This document shows, piece by piece, positions 43,531 through 52,379 of a stretch of 64,000 nucleotides of DNA. The position numbers and the translations under genes were made by a program. Position 1 is the first letter of the stretch; every line of letters starts with the position of its first letter. This DNA comes from Sulfurovum lithotrophicum. Its GTDB lineage: Bacteria; Campylobacterota; Campylobacteria; Campylobacterales; Sulfurovaceae. The notes under the pieces are model-generated. The model worked only from the letters and a program-made list of their open reading frames with translations. It was not told where the DNA came from and searched no databases. The stretch spans positions 2,153,892 to 2,217,891 of the forward strand of contig NZ_CP011308.1 of NCBI RefSeq assembly GCF_000987835.1. The letters run 5' to 3'.

Positions 43531-43587
43531 GAGATATTAGAGGTACTCTTAAGTATCTCTTGGCTATAATTCCAACCTACAAAATGT

Positions 43588-43663
43588 GATCGCGTAGCTC
43601 AGTTGGTAGAGCACTACCTTGACATGGTAGTGGTCGTTGGTTCAAGTCCAATCGTGATCACCA
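43588..43663 (+). tRNA. tRNA-Val (GAC)
   Basis: 76 bases, acceptor GATCGCG/CGTGATC, anticodon loop TTGACAT gives GAC, CCA encoded. A TATAAT box is at 43565-43570. Confidence 0.94.
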
Positions 43664-43779
43664 CTTTAAATCCCAGGTCCCATATCAATACAATTCCTGA
43701 CAAATATTTTATATCTCCATTGGAAAACTATCAAACTTATATGGTAAAATGATATTTACTGACTAAAAGGGGTGTATCA

Positions 43780-44817
43780 ATGGCTGAACAACAAATGGCA
43801 TATCAGGAAGAGCGTTTTTACAGTATGGTCAGAATGAGCATATTGCTGCTATTGACTTTTCTAAGTTTTTTTATCAGTGCAGATATCTATCCGCAGATAC
43901 AGCTGATACAGATGGTTTTAGGGTCCTTGATGATCCTTTCCCTGGCCTACCATGCATTAATCACCTATATGCCTGACAGCTTTGTTGCTGTCAGAAAAAA
44001 TACCCTCATGTTGATGGATTTTTTTATTCTGACATTCCTGATCAATAGTCTGGGGGCCCAGGGCATCTACCTTCTGCCGCTGTACGCCATTATCGTCATG
44101 CAGAGCAGCGTAAGCTACGGTCTTGGCTATTATGTCAGTGGTGCGGTGATCGCAACAGCCTCATTGGCTTACCTGGCAACCCTTTCAGATTACTGGAAGG
44201 GGCAGTATGATGTTATCGTAGCCTTTGGTATTACCACTTTACTGGTACCTCTTTTTTATATAAAAACCCAACACAGACTGAATCAAAAGATCGATGAAGC
44301 GGAAGAAAAGATCGCTTATGTAGACCAACTCGAGGAGGAGATGAGCACAGAACTCACCGGGGTAAAAGATAGGGACACATACAAAAAAAGCCTCAGGGAA
44401 CTGGTGAAGGAAAAATCGCCGTTCACACTTCTTTTCATCTCCCTGCTGCAGATCGATGAAGGCAAAGAAGAGGAACATATCAACGAAATACTTATTCAGG
44501 AGATCGTCGACAAGGTAAACAAAGTACTTGGGGAGGATGATCTTTTTGCCAGACTGAGCGGTAACGAGTTTGTCATTATCAGTAAATACCCCCGTGCCTT
44601 CCTCAGAAAGTATCTGCAAAAACTGGAAGACACCATTGTCTCTACACACAAGGTCAACGGCAAAAGTATCCGTATTGAACCCAATATCGGTGTAGCACTC
44701 TACCCTGAAGACGGCCGGAATGAGATGAGCATCGGAAAATGTGCCGATGAAGCCATGCATGCCGTCAAAGAGAAAGCAAATGTTCGTCACCTTTTCTATC
44801 GCGGGATTGCAAGCTAA
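43780..44817 (+). CDS. membrane protein with a degenerate GGDEF domain
   Basis: 345 residues. Five or six N-terminal membrane segments (about 15-165, MASE-like), a short coiled coil (KIDEAEEKIAYVDQLEEEM) and a GGDEF-fold domain (190-345). The signature loop reads RLSGNEFVII, that is SGNEF in place of GGDEF, and the I-site RxxD is not seen, so cyclase activity is doubtful; it may be a c-di-GMP or nucleotide sensor. The late motif ALYPEDGRNEMSIGKCADEAMHAVK is typical of the family. Flanked by tRNA-Val and thrS. Confidence 0.85.
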   Translation: MAEQQMAYQEERFYSMVRMSILLLLTFLSFFISADIYPQIQLIQMVLGSLMILSLAYHALITYMPDSFVAVRKNTLMLMDFFILTFLINSLGAQGIYLLPLYAIIVMQSSVSYGLGYYVSGAVIATASLAYLATLSDYWKGQYDVIVAFGITTLLVPLFYIKTQHRLNQKIDEAEEKIAYVDQLEEEMSTELTGVKDRDTYKKSLRELVKEKSPFTLLFISLLQIDEGKEEEHINEILIQEIVDKVNKVLGEDDLFARLSGNEFVIISKYPRAFLRKYLQKLEDTIVSTHKVNGKSIRIEPNIGVALYPEDGRNEMSIGKCADEAMHAVKEKANVRHLFYRGIAS

Positions 44818-44823
44818 TTTTGG

Positions 44824-44829
44824 TATAAT
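44824..44829 (+). promoter_or_regulatory. -10 box upstream of thrS
   Basis: TATAAT, 76 bases before the thrS GTG. The leader between them can pair CGGCCA (44846-44851) with TGGTCG (44878-44883) around a small hairpin; a role in thrS autoregulation is possible but unproven. Confidence 0.4.
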
Positions 44830-44905
44830 ACAGCCATTTTTAACACGGCCACTCTGTGCATTTCAGCATAATCGGACTGGTCGCATATGACAGAAAAGGG
44901 TTATT

Positions 44906-46720
44906 GTGAGTGAAAATCTAATTGGTTACATAGACGAGCAGGGTAACATCATAGACACACAGAGTGCAGGGGAGAACTGTACCGCAACACCGATAGTGTT
45001 CGACAATTCGGAAAAAGCACTGGAGATCATCAGGCACTCTACCGCACACCTTATGGCACAGGCGATCAAAGAGCTCTACCCGGATGCACAGTTCTTTGTC
45101 GGCCCGGTAGTGGACGAAGGGTTCTACTATGACTTCAGGGTCAACGAAAAGATCGGGGAAGAAGACCTCAAAACGATCGAAAAGAAGATGAAAGAGCTCA
45201 TCAAAAAGAAATACAGGATCGAAAAATATGAGATCAGCAAAGAAGAGGCACTGAAGAAATTTGCAAACGATGACCTCAAACAGGCAGTACTTTCCCGCAT
45301 CCCTGATGAGACCGTTTCCATCTACAAGCAGGGAGACTTTGAAGATCTTTGCAGAGGACCTCATGTCCCTGCCCTCAGATTCCTGCACAATTTCAAACTG
45401 ACCAGAGTAGCCGGTGCCTACCTCGGCGGTGACGAAAATGCCGAAATGCTCACCCGTATCTACGGTATCGCTTTTGCGGACAAAGAATCACTCAAGAATT
45501 ACCTGACAATGATGGAAGAGGCCAAAAAGCGTGACCATCGAAAGATCGGTACGGAGATGGGACTCTTCATGTTCAACGAAGAATCCGGTGCAGGACTGCC
45601 TTTCTGGATGCCACAGGGAGCCAAGCTCCGTTATAAACTTGAGCAGATACTCCACAAGGCCCACCTGGTAAGAGACTACGAACCCGTACGCGGTCCGGAG
45701 ATACTTAAGGCTGACATGTGGCGGACCTCCGGGCACTATGCCTGCTACGGCGAGAACATGTATCTTACAGAGATCGACGGTCAGGAGTACGGTATCAAGC
45801 CGATGAACTGTATCGGGCATATTCAGATCTTCAAGCAGACACAGAAGAGTTACCGTGATCTGCCGCTCAAATATTATGAATACGGTGTAGTCCACAGACA
45901 TGAGAAATCCGGTGTGCTTCACGGGTTGCTGCGTGTCAGGGAATTCACCCAGGATGACGCGCATATCTTCTGTGCACCTGAGCAGATCGCTTCGGAAGTC
46001 CTGGAAGTTGTGGAATTCGTCGATTCGGTCATGAAGCTTTTCAATTTCGAGTACACCATGGAGATCTCCACCAAGCCGGAAAAGGCTATCGGCGACGATG
46101 AAGTCTGGGAGACGGCGACACAGGGGCTGAAAGATGCACTCAAGGGCAATGACCTTCCTTATACCATCGATGAGGGCGGCGGGGCATTCTACGGGCCGAA
46201 GATCGACATCAAGATCACCGATGCCATCGGCAGAAAATGGCAGTGCGGGACCATTCAGGTCGACTTCAACCTGCCTGAACGTTTTGAGGTGGAGTATGTT
46301 GCAGAAGACAACAGCCGTAAACGTCCGGTGATGATCCACCGTGCGATCCTCGGTTCATTCGAACGTTTCATCGGTATCCTTACAGAACACTATGCCGGAG
46401 AATTTCCCTTCTTCATTGCACCGACACAGGTGATCTTCGTTCCGATCAGTGAAGCACATGCCGGTTATGCCTACGGGCTTAAGAAAAAGCTGAGACTTGA
46501 GGGGATAGATGCTGAAGTCTATGACAAAAACGATTCACTCAACAAACGTATCAGGACGGCGGAAAAGCAGCGTGTACCCTATGTTGTCATCGTCGGCGAC
46601 GAAGAAGTGGAGAACCATTCCGTAGCTATCAGGAACAGAAGGACACGTGAACAGTATAATCTAACACAAGACGAATTTATGGTAGAATTAACCAAACAAC
46701 TTCAAGAAGGAAAGATTTGA
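44906..46720 (+). CDS. thrS: threonyl-tRNA synthetase
   Basis: 604 residues from a GTG at 44906 (AAAAGGG 5 bases upstream). It lacks a well-formed N-terminal TGS domain (about 40 residues shorter than the E. coli enzyme), as in Campylobacter. The editing domain has [16 protein letters not shown] and the class II core has motif 2 ([29 protein letters not shown]) and motif 3 ([15 protein letters not shown]), then the anticodon-binding domain. Overlaps infC by 4 bases. Confidence 0.96.
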   Translation: MSENLIGYIDEQGNIIDTQSAGENCTATPIVFDNSEKALEIIRHSTAHLMAQAIKELYPDAQFFVGPVVDEGFYYDFRVNEKIGEEDLKTIEKKMKELIKKKYRIEKYEISKEEALKKFANDDLKQAVLSRIPDETVSIYKQGDFEDLCRGPHVPALRFLHNFKLTRVAGAYLGGDENAEMLTRIYGIAFADKESLKNYLTMMEEAKKRDHRKIGTEMGLFMFNEESGAGLPFWMPQGAKLRYKLEQILHKAHLVRDYEPVRGPEILKADMWRTSGHYACYGENMYLTEIDGQEYGIKPMNCIGHIQIFKQTQKSYRDLPLKYYEYGVVHRHEKSGVLHGLLRVREFTQDDAHIFCAPEQIASEVLEVVEFVDSVMKLFNFEYTMEISTKPEKAIGDDEVWETATQGLKDALKGNDLPYTIDEGGGAFYGPKIDIKITDAIGRKWQCGTIQVDFNLPERFEVEYVAEDNSRKRPVMIHRAILGSFERFIGILTEHYAGEFPFFIAPTQVIFVPISEAHAGYAYGLKKKLRLEGIDAEVYDKNDSLNKRIRTAEKQRVPYVVIVGDEEVENHSVAIRNRRTREQYNLTQDEFMVELTKQLQEGKI

Positions 46721-47268
46721 GTAGACAAAACGACAGAAACAACAGAGGTAGAAAAAAGGCTGACAGCACCATTATGAATGATGCCATCAGAGCGAGTGAA
46801 CTGAGAGTGCTGGGAGATGACGGCGAACAGTTCGGTATCATTTCAAGAGACGAAGCACTGAAGATCGCAGAAGAAAAAGGTTTGGACCTGGTACTCGTTT
46901 CACCGGATGCCAAACCGCCTGTTGCCAAAGTAATGGACTACGGAAAACACAAATACGAGCTTGAAAAGAAAAAGAAAGAAGCACGGAAAAACCAGAAGAA
47001 GATCGAGGTAAAAGAGGTAAAATTCTCTTGCAAGATCGCCGAAAATGACATTGCCTACAAAGTAAAGCATGCACGTGAATTCCTTGAGAAAGGAAAACAT
47101 GTCAAACTCAGAGTCTTTCTGAGAGGAAGGGAAATGGCAAATCCGGAATGGGGTGTTGAGGTACTCAACCGTGTCTGGCCGATGCTTGAAGATATCGCAC
47201 AGCTTGAATCACCTCCAAAGCAGGAAGGGCGCTATATCAATATGTATGTTACGCCACTAAAGAAATAA
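46717..47268 (+). CDS. infC: translation initiation factor IF-3
   Basis: 183 residues from a TTG at 46717, chosen because AAGGAAAG is 5 bases upstream and the basic N-terminus ([14 protein letters not shown]) fits IF-3; the next ATG at 46774 has no site. Core IF3-N ([22 protein letters not shown]) and IF3-C ([23 protein letters not shown]) are present. A non-AUG start is a known feature of infC, linked to autoregulation by start-codon discrimination. rpmI and rplT do not follow. Confidence 0.95.
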   Translation: MSRQNDRNNRGRKKADSTIMNDAIRASELRVLGDDGEQFGIISRDEALKIAEEKGLDLVLVSPDAKPPVAKVMDYGKHKYELEKKKKEARKNQKKIEVKEVKFSCKIAENDIAYKVKHAREFLEKGKHVKLRVFLRGREMANPEWGVEVLNRVWPMLEDIAQLESPPKQEGRYINMYVTPLKK

Positions 47269-47288
47269 ACTGTCAAGCCTGACAGTTT
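47267..47288 (+). terminator. hairpin at the infC stop
   Basis: AAACTGTCA-AGCC-TGACAGTTT, a nine-pair stem that starts at the last bases of infC; only three T follow. Confidence 0.5.
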
Positions 47289-47300
47289 CCTGACTACATC

Positions 47301-47331
47301 ATTCCGGACTTGATCCGGAATCCCCCTTTTT
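47301..47331 (+). terminator. rho-independent terminator between infC and ilvD
   Basis: ATTCCGG ACTTGAT CCGGAAT followed by CCCCCTTTTTT. The palindrome belongs to a sequence class that recurs in many bacterial intergenic regions. Confidence 0.6.
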
Positions 47332-49019
47332 TATTCCGCTTCGAGAACTGCTCCGTTACTTGCATTGGTCACCAATGCTCTGTACTGTCTGAGCCACTTG
47401 CTTTTTAGCGGTTTAACGATCGGTTTGAATTTGTCTTTCCTCTCTGCGATCTCTTCAAACGTAAGTTTTGCTTCCAGGATATAATTATCTACATCGAGAT
47501 GGATCTCATCGCCGTCCTCAAGCAGGCCTATCAGACCGCCTTCTGCAGCTTCAGGACTCACATGTCCGATGCTGGCTCCTCTGGTTGCGCCGGAGAACCT
47601 TCCGTCGGTAATGAGCGCCACTTTATCACCCAGTCCCATACCCATAATAAGGCTGGTAGGGCTGAGCATCTCCTGCATTCCCGGTCCGCCTTTTGGACCC
47701 TCGTAACGGATCACGACAACATTTCCGGCTTTGACTTTACCGCTCAATATACCTTCTATAGCTTCATCCTGCGAATCAAAACAGACGGCTGTCCCGGTAA
47801 AGGCCCTGTCTCCCGTGATCCCTGCAGTTTTAATGACCGCTCCCTGTTCTGCAAGGTTTCCGTAGAGTATCGCCAAACCACCCACTTCGGAGTAGGGGTT
47901 GTCTACAGTATGGATGATGTCCGTATCGAGTATCTTCGCATCTTTGATACGTTCCATCAGGGATTCACCGGTCACTGTCAGGTTATCCAGAAGAATGTCT
48001 TCACCACGCTTGCTCATCTCATGCATGACCGCACTGACACCACCGGCTTTGTTGATATCTTCCATGTGCACTGTTGTCAATGACGGAGAGATCTTCGCAA
48101 TATGTGATACGCGTTTACTGATCACATTGATATCTTCAAGATTAAAGTCCACTTCCGCCTCTTTGGCAATGGCAAGCATATGAAGCACGGTATTGGATGA
48201 TCCACCCATCGCCATATCCACGGCAAAGGCATTCCGCACCGCTTTTTCATTCAGGATGTTTCTCATACGGAACTTTTCACGCTCAGCCGCTTCGGATTTG
48301 GCGATCTCACAGATGCGTCTTGCCGCTTTTTTGTAAAGTTCCGTTCTCTCCGGGGTCAATGCAAGAATAGTCCCATTACCCGGCAGAGCGATCCCCATCG
48401 CTTCCATGAGCGTATTCATGGAGTTCGCCGTAAACATTCCCGAACAGGACCCGCCGCTTGGACAGGCGTTACATTCCATTTCTGTAAGTGTCTCTTCTGA
48501 TATCTCGCCCGCTTCATACTCACCCACTCCCTCAAAAACAGTGGCAAGATCGATAGGTGTACCATCCTCCATATGTCCTGCAGCCATCGGACCGCCGGAT
48601 ACAAAGACAGTAGGCACATCCACACGTAAAGCACCCATGATCATCCCCGGAACGATCTTGTCACAGTTGGGGATAGCGATCATCGCATCGAGCTTGTGTG
48701 CATTCATCACCGTCTCAATGGAATTGGCAATGATCTCACGGCTGGGAAGAGAATAGAGCATGCCGTCATGCCCCATAGCGATCCCGTCATCCACACCAAT
48801 GGTATTGAACTCGAAAGGGACACAGCCGTTCGCACGGATCTCTGCCTTGATGATCTCTGCGACTTTATTAAGGAAAAAATGTCCCGGAATGATTTCAATA
48901 AATGAGTTTGCCACACCAATGAACGGCTTGTCAAAATCTTCATCTTTCACACCTGTTGCACGCAGCAGACTTCTGTGCGGTGCCCTGCTATAGCCCTGTT
49001 TTATCTCGTCACTTCTCAT
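47331..49019 (-). CDS. ilvD: dihydroxy-acid dehydratase
   Basis: 562 residues, full length. Fe-S ligand cysteines in [10 protein letters not shown] (about Cys 119) and [19 protein letters not shown] (Cys 187, Cys 192), the metal-binding Asp and Lys near [11 protein letters not shown], and the C-terminal [24 protein letters not shown]. It converts dihydroxy-isovalerate and -methylvalerate to the keto acids for valine, isoleucine and leucine. Single gene convergent to infC. Confidence 0.97.
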   Translation of the reverse strand: MRSDEIKQGYSRAPHRSLLRATGVKDEDFDKPFIGVANSFIEIIPGHFFLNKVAEIIKAEIRANGCVPFEFNTIGVDDGIAMGHDGMLYSLPSREIIANSIETVMNAHKLDAMIAIPNCDKIVPGMIMGALRVDVPTVFVSGGPMAAGHMEDGTPIDLATVFEGVGEYEAGEISEETLTEMECNACPSGGSCSGMFTANSMNTLMEAMGIALPGNGTILALTPERTELYKKAARRICEIAKSEAAEREKFRMRNILNEKAVRNAFAVDMAMGGSSNTVLHMLAIAKEAEVDFNLEDINVISKRVSHIAKISPSLTTVHMEDINKAGGVSAVMHEMSKRGEDILLDNLTVTGESLMERIKDAKILDTDIIHTVDNPYSEVGGLAILYGNLAEQGAVIKTAGITGDRAFTGTAVCFDSQDEAIEGILSGKVKAGNVVVIRYEGPKGGPGMQEMLSPTSLIMGMGLGDKVALITDGRFSGATRGASIGHVSPEAAEGGLIGLLEDGDEIHLDVDNYILEAKLTFEEIAERKDKFKPIVKPLKSKWLRQYRALVTNASNGAVLEAE

Positions 49020-49111
49020 GAAAAAGCCTTTATATACTGTTTTAATGAGTGGATTATAGCACTTTTATGTTCAAAATATCACTTCCTCTTTACTTTAAAA
49101 ACTTTTTTAGC

Positions 49112-49117
49112 TATAAT
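49112..49117 (+). promoter_or_regulatory. -10 box of the second tRNA operon
   Basis: TATAAT 44 bases before tRNA-Gly, in the gap divergent from ilvD. Confidence 0.55.
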
Positions 49118-49160
49118 CTCACTCCAATTTTAGGGTAAAACTCTTTAATGGTATGGATGC

Positions 49161-49235
49161 GCGGGCGTAGCTCAGCGGTAGAGCATCACCTTGCCAAGGT
49201 GAGGGTCGACGGTTCGATCCCGTTCGCCCGCTCCA
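49161..49235 (+). tRNA. tRNA-Gly (GCC)
   Basis: 75 bases, acceptor GCGGGCG/CGCCCGC, anticodon loop TTGCCAA gives GCC, discriminator T, CCA encoded. Confidence 0.95.
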
Positions 49236-49278
49236 TAAAATAAAATTTAAAATGTGTAATAAACATGGTACCTGCAAT

Positions 49279-49365
49279 GCCCGGGTGGTGGAATGGTAGA
49301 CACAGGGGACTTAAAATCCCCCGGTCATTGTGACCGTGCCGGTTCAAGTCCGGCTCCGGGTACCA
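49279..49365 (+). tRNA. tRNA-Leu (TAA)
   Basis: 87 bases, class II with a variable arm, acceptor GCCCGGG/TCCGGGT, anticodon loop CTTAAAA gives TAA, CCA encoded. Confidence 0.95.
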
Positions 49366-49374
49366 CCAATATAT

Positions 49375-49450
49375 GGAACCATCGCCAAGTTGGTAAGGCC
49401 GCAGCCTGCAAAGCTGCTATTCGCCGGTTCGAGTCCGGCTGGTTCCTCCA
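49375..49450 (+). tRNA. tRNA-Cys (GCA)
   Basis: 76 bases, acceptor GGAACCA/TGGTTCC, anticodon GCA in CTGCAAA, discriminator T as required by CysRS, CCA encoded. Confidence 0.94.
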
Positions 49451-49502
49451 TTACAAACTGATTTTTATCTTTTTTGGATAAACTTCTGTTTCTACATACT
49501 GT

Positions 49503-49590
49503 CGGGAGATGTCAGAGCGGTTGAATGTGCCGGTCTTGAAAACCGGTGAGGGTAATACCTCCGGGGGTTCGAATCCCCCTCTCCCGGCCA
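49503..49590 (+). tRNA. tRNA-Ser (TGA), attachment site of the inovirus prophage
   Basis: 88 bases, class II with a long variable arm, acceptor CGGGAGA/TCTCCCG, anticodon loop CTTGAAA gives TGA, CCA encoded. The last 27 bases are repeated at 60406. Confidence 0.93.
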
Positions 49591-49591
49591 C
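49564..49591 (+). repeat. attL of the inovirus prophage (28-bp direct repeat)
   Basis: Identical over 28 bases to 60406-60433; covers the T-arm, acceptor 3' strand and CCA of tRNA-Ser plus one base. Confidence 0.92.
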
Positions 49592-49603
49592 TATATCCGT
49601 ACT

Positions 49604-50668
49604 TTACGCACTACTGTCAGCTGATTTGTCAGTAAACAACTTCAATTTTCTATCCACTTTCAAATGTTCACCCTTGATGAACTTTCCATAGTTACGTATG
49701 ATCATCTGTGTCGTTGAATGACCTACAAGCTGGGCGATCTGCATAATAGACATATCACTATGTTTAAGCATAGAGACGATAAACGTGTGACGAGTAGCAT
49801 AAGGTTTTCTATATTTTATACCCAATGTAGCCAAAAGTACTCTCCACTCTCTATAATGATTCTCACCAAACCTATTTACCCTGAACCCATCGGCCTTGAC
49901 AAACAACCAGAGAGACTTACCAGTAAATTCAAGATAAGGCAAGAGATCGTCCAGGATCGGAACCTCTCTTATACTCTTTTTGGTTTTAGGTGTTGTAACA
50001 TTGCCATCAACAACGGATCTTCTCACCCTAATCACTTTTTTATCGAGATCGATATCAGACCACATCAAGCCCAATATCTCTCCCATGCGCATCCCGGTAA
50101 AGAAGCCTATAGCAAGATACAATTTTAAAAAACCATCCGCTGCATCCAGGATCCTACGCACTTCATCATCCGTAAAAGGCTCAATCTCCTCAACATCATG
50201 TTCTGGCAGCTTGATGTTACGCGCTACATTATTGTGGATCACTTCATGATCAATAGCAACATCGATCACACCAACCAGACTGGCCATATAATTACGTACA
50301 GTTTTAGGGGATCTCGTTTCCAGCATATCCTGAACCCAGTTCTTAATGTCAGACCTCTTTATCTTGTCGATCCTGATATCACCAAAATAAACATTAATCT
50401 GCTCAACGTGCATCGTTATTCGCTTATATGTTTTATTATGTATTTTGGACCTTAGAAATATTTCACTATAATGAGAAAACTTCTTAGGCACATCCACAGA
50501 AAAATCACCACGTAAGATCTTGGCCTGCAGCGCTGGGATCACCTCTTTTTGTATCATCGATCTATTCAATGGAGTATCGGGCAAACGTGTACTCTTTTGA
50601 ACAGTCCGTCCGTAAGCCTCGTACTCCAAATACAACTTACCATTATTGCGACAAAACATTTTTACCAC
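49604..50668 (-). CDS. tyrosine integrase of the inovirus prophage
   Basis: 354 residues from a GTG at 50668 (AAGGA 7 bases upstream; an ATG three codons later is an alternative). Catalytic residues: Arg194 in GMRMGEILGLMWSDI, Arg293 in YATRHTF (Tyr in place of the His of HxxR), His317 in LVGHSTTQ and Tyr327 in IIRNYGKF. It integrates the phage in the tRNA-Ser 3' end. Only 12 bases separate its stop from attL, the normal position for such enzymes. Integrase-carrying inoviruses are a minority compared with those that use host XerCD. Confidence 0.93.
   Translation of the reverse strand: MVKMFCRNNGKLYLEYEAYGRTVQKSTRLPDTPLNRSMIQKEVIPALQAKILRGDFSVDVPKKFSHYSEIFLRSKIHNKTYKRITMHVEQINVYFGDIRIDKIKRSDIKNWVQDMLETRSPKTVRNYMASLVGVIDVAIDHEVIHNNVARNIKLPEHDVEEIEPFTDDEVRRILDAADGFLKLYLAIGFFTGMRMGEILGLMWSDIDLDKKVIRVRRSVVDGNVTTPKTKKSIREVPILDDLLPYLEFTGKSLWLFVKADGFRVNRFGENHYREWRVLLATLGIKYRKPYATRHTFIVSMLKHSDMSIMQIAQLVGHSTTQMIIRNYGKFIKGEHLKVDRKLKLFTDKSADSSA
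49613..49633 (+). repeat. TGTCAG-type repeat near attL
   Basis: ACTGTCAGCTGATTTGTCAG, then T, is repeated with one change at 60303-60323 in the same orientation. Each copy holds two TGTCAG motifs 11 bases apart, a layout that would suit arm-type sites for the integrase or excisionase. The left copy lies in the last codons of int. Confidence 0.4.
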
Positions 50669-50700
50669 TTTACAATCCTTTCCAATGGATCATGGGCATA

Positions 50701-50913
50701 CTATGATACCATATCCAGTATGTTCTGGGCTTGTGGAGATACTGTAACAGACTGATTTTCCACCCACTCAACCATCCTGGAGACTTTCCAGTCAATTCTC
50801 TTAGTTTTCGTAAAATAATGAACACCCTCAAAAAAATGAACACCACGATTACGCAACAGGTAATCAGGAGAATATCCTATGAGTTTAGCCATGTCACGCG
50901 TTTTTCGATACAT
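50701..50913 (-). CDS. excisionase-like small DNA-binding protein
   Basis: 70 residues: MYRKTRDMAKLIGYSPDYLL, then NRGVHFFEGVHYFTKTKRIDWKVSRMVEWVEN. This resembles the excisionase-like HTH: helix-turn-helix, then a Y-F-x-K wing and a W-x-x-x-x-M-x-x-W-V end. Starts within the rep stop (TAATG), so it is coupled to rep, and lies 32 bases before int. Probable role in excision or control. Confidence 0.7.
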   Translation of the reverse strand: MYRKTRDMAKLIGYSPDYLLRNRGVHFFEGVHYFTKTKRIDWKVSRMVEWVENQSVTVSPQAQNILDMVS

Positions 50914-52190
50914 TAGAATAGCAACTCCGGATCCTGGTCATTTTCAAACATTGACATAAATATATCATCTGCAAAATCAAGAAGATCCTCTTCATCATTC
51001 TCTTCAACAATTTGCCACGGATTAAAATCATCACCATAATCCTGAGGATCCTTTTCACGTTCCCGTCTCAACGCCTCTTCATAGGCCTCTACATCGAAAT
51101 CGGGATGATCTTCGAGGATGAAAGATTTTCCAGACAGATCATCATCGTCAACAGTAGATACCTTTTGAACTTCATCATAACTCATTTCTTTCTCCTCCAA
51201 TACATATTTTTGTCTATCATAGATGATATCTGATCCCAAAATCATCAATTCGGGCTTCTTGGTACTCTCGTTGAGGAATACCTGGAGCTGTTTGTCACGG
51301 TACAGTTTCGTCAACTCAAGCATAGTAAACCTACCATTAAGTGGACGATAGATCGAAAGTGACACCAAAGTCCGAGAAGTGTAGAAGCGAGTAATACCAT
51401 TACTGATGTACCAATAGCTCAACTCCGATATCTTACCATCTCCACGGAGATCGTCAAGCGTTTTGTAGATATATTTCAACATGTACGAATAGGAATCCTG
51501 CACCTGGACACGGATGAAGTTTTTCGTGCCGTCATTTTTTTTGAACACCTGCTTCTTCTTTCCCTTTTCCCAGACAAACGATTCTTGCCATTCATCAGGT
51601 ATATAGGTGCTTGAAATATCAGACTGAGGAAATGGAAATAGACGGAATATTGCATCAATCAGCCTGGCAACTGCATATCTGGGAACAAACATCGCTACGT
51701 GAACATGAGGGGTGCCATTTTTGTGCGGTTCCATAACCCGGAAGGAACATCTATCATCCGGATCAATCTCTTTGTACGAACGATCCTGTCTAATCTTGGC
51801 CAGCATTTTTGTTAGGTATTTACTGCCAGCCTTTGGAGTATAGTCATCATAGTTGTCCGTACCATCTGCATATTTTGGATTATACACCAATTTGCCGTTG
51901 ATCGTTTTCATTTTGTGGTATGCGCTTGGGAGGGTGAGCGTGAGGAAGATAGTCTCAAGTCCACGATCTTGAGCATACTCAACCATACTGTATACTCGAT
52001 GCTGTATCTCGGCGACATAACGATCAGCATTAATTGTAGGTGATTTGTAACAGTCAATCAACGGAATCTTGTCTCCAGCCTTTGAAACAAGATAGTGAGA
52101 GTTGAGAAACAGTTTGGCCCGAGATATTTTAGCCTTAGCCATTCTAACCCCACGACGAGTTAAACCATATTGCAGATTTTTGGTTTTCAC
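50913..52190 (-). CDS. inovirus rolling-circle replication initiator (HUH, Phage_GPA type; pII)
   Basis: 425 residues from a GTG at 52190, preferred because AGGAG is 6 bases upstream; an ATG at 52142 with GGGG nearby is the alternative, and the frame is open to 52361. HUH endonuclease motifs: motif I FLTLTLP (82-88), HUH His162-Val-His164 in TPHVHVAMFVP, and YMLKYIYK (236-243), the tyrosine/lysine motif of GPA-type initiators. It nicks the double-stranded form and remains on the 5' end. The first 19 codons after the ATG are duplicated at 59320. Confidence 0.93.
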   Translation of the reverse strand: MKTKNLQYGLTRRGVRMAKAKISRAKLFLNSHYLVSKAGDKIPLIDCYKSPTINADRYVAEIQHRVYSMVEYAQDRGLETIFLTLTLPSAYHKMKTINGKLVYNPKYADGTDNYDDYTPKAGSKYLTKMLAKIRQDRSYKEIDPDDRCSFRVMEPHKNGTPHVHVAMFVPRYAVARLIDAIFRLFPFPQSDISSTYIPDEWQESFVWEKGKKKQVFKKNDGTKNFIRVQVQDSYSYMLKYIYKTLDDLRGDGKISELSYWYISNGITRFYTSRTLVSLSIYRPLNGRFTMLELTKLYRDKQLQVFLNESTKKPELMILGSDIIYDRQKYVLEEKEMSYDEVQKVSTVDDDDLSGKSFILEDHPDFDVEAYEEALRREREKDPQDYGDDFNPWQIVEENDEEDLLDFADDIFMSMFENDQDPELLF

Positions 52191-52320
52191 GATAAGCTCC
52201 TGATATATTGTTAGGTAAAGTTTGACAAAAAATCCAATGAAAATCAAGGGTTTTGTGTAAATATTTTCTAATAAAATAATATGTCCACAACTTTGTATTA
52301 GATAGCCAAGACACTCCATC

Positions 52321-52348
52321 CTTTTTCCGCGCAGTAGCGCAGAAAAAG
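52321..52348 (-). other. candidate packaging-signal or origin hairpin
   Basis: On the minus strand CTTTTTCTGCGC-TACT-GCGCGGAAAAAG pairs over all 12 positions (one T.G wobble). On the plus strand the wobble is a C.A mismatch, so the fold favours the coding (virion) strand. It is in the zot-rep gap, as expected from the intergenic region of Ff phages. Confidence 0.55.
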
Positions 52349-52360
52349 TTGTAGTGTTCA

Positions 52361-52375
52361 AGCGGCTAAGCCGCT
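52361..52375. other. second intergenic hairpin after zot
   Basis: AGCGGC-TAA-GCCGCT, six perfect pairs, 5 bases after the zot stop and 12 bases from the longer hairpin; could be the zot operon terminator or part of the origin. Confidence 0.5.
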
Positions 52376-52379
52376 ATTA

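Noticed and set aside
45488..46339. 283-codon minus-strand open frame
   Set aside because: Antisense to thrS catalytic core.
52191..52361. N-terminal extension of rep (57 codons)
   Set aside because: The extension translates the promoter and hairpin region, which has a homologous non-coding copy upstream of orf146; strong site at the GTG 52190.
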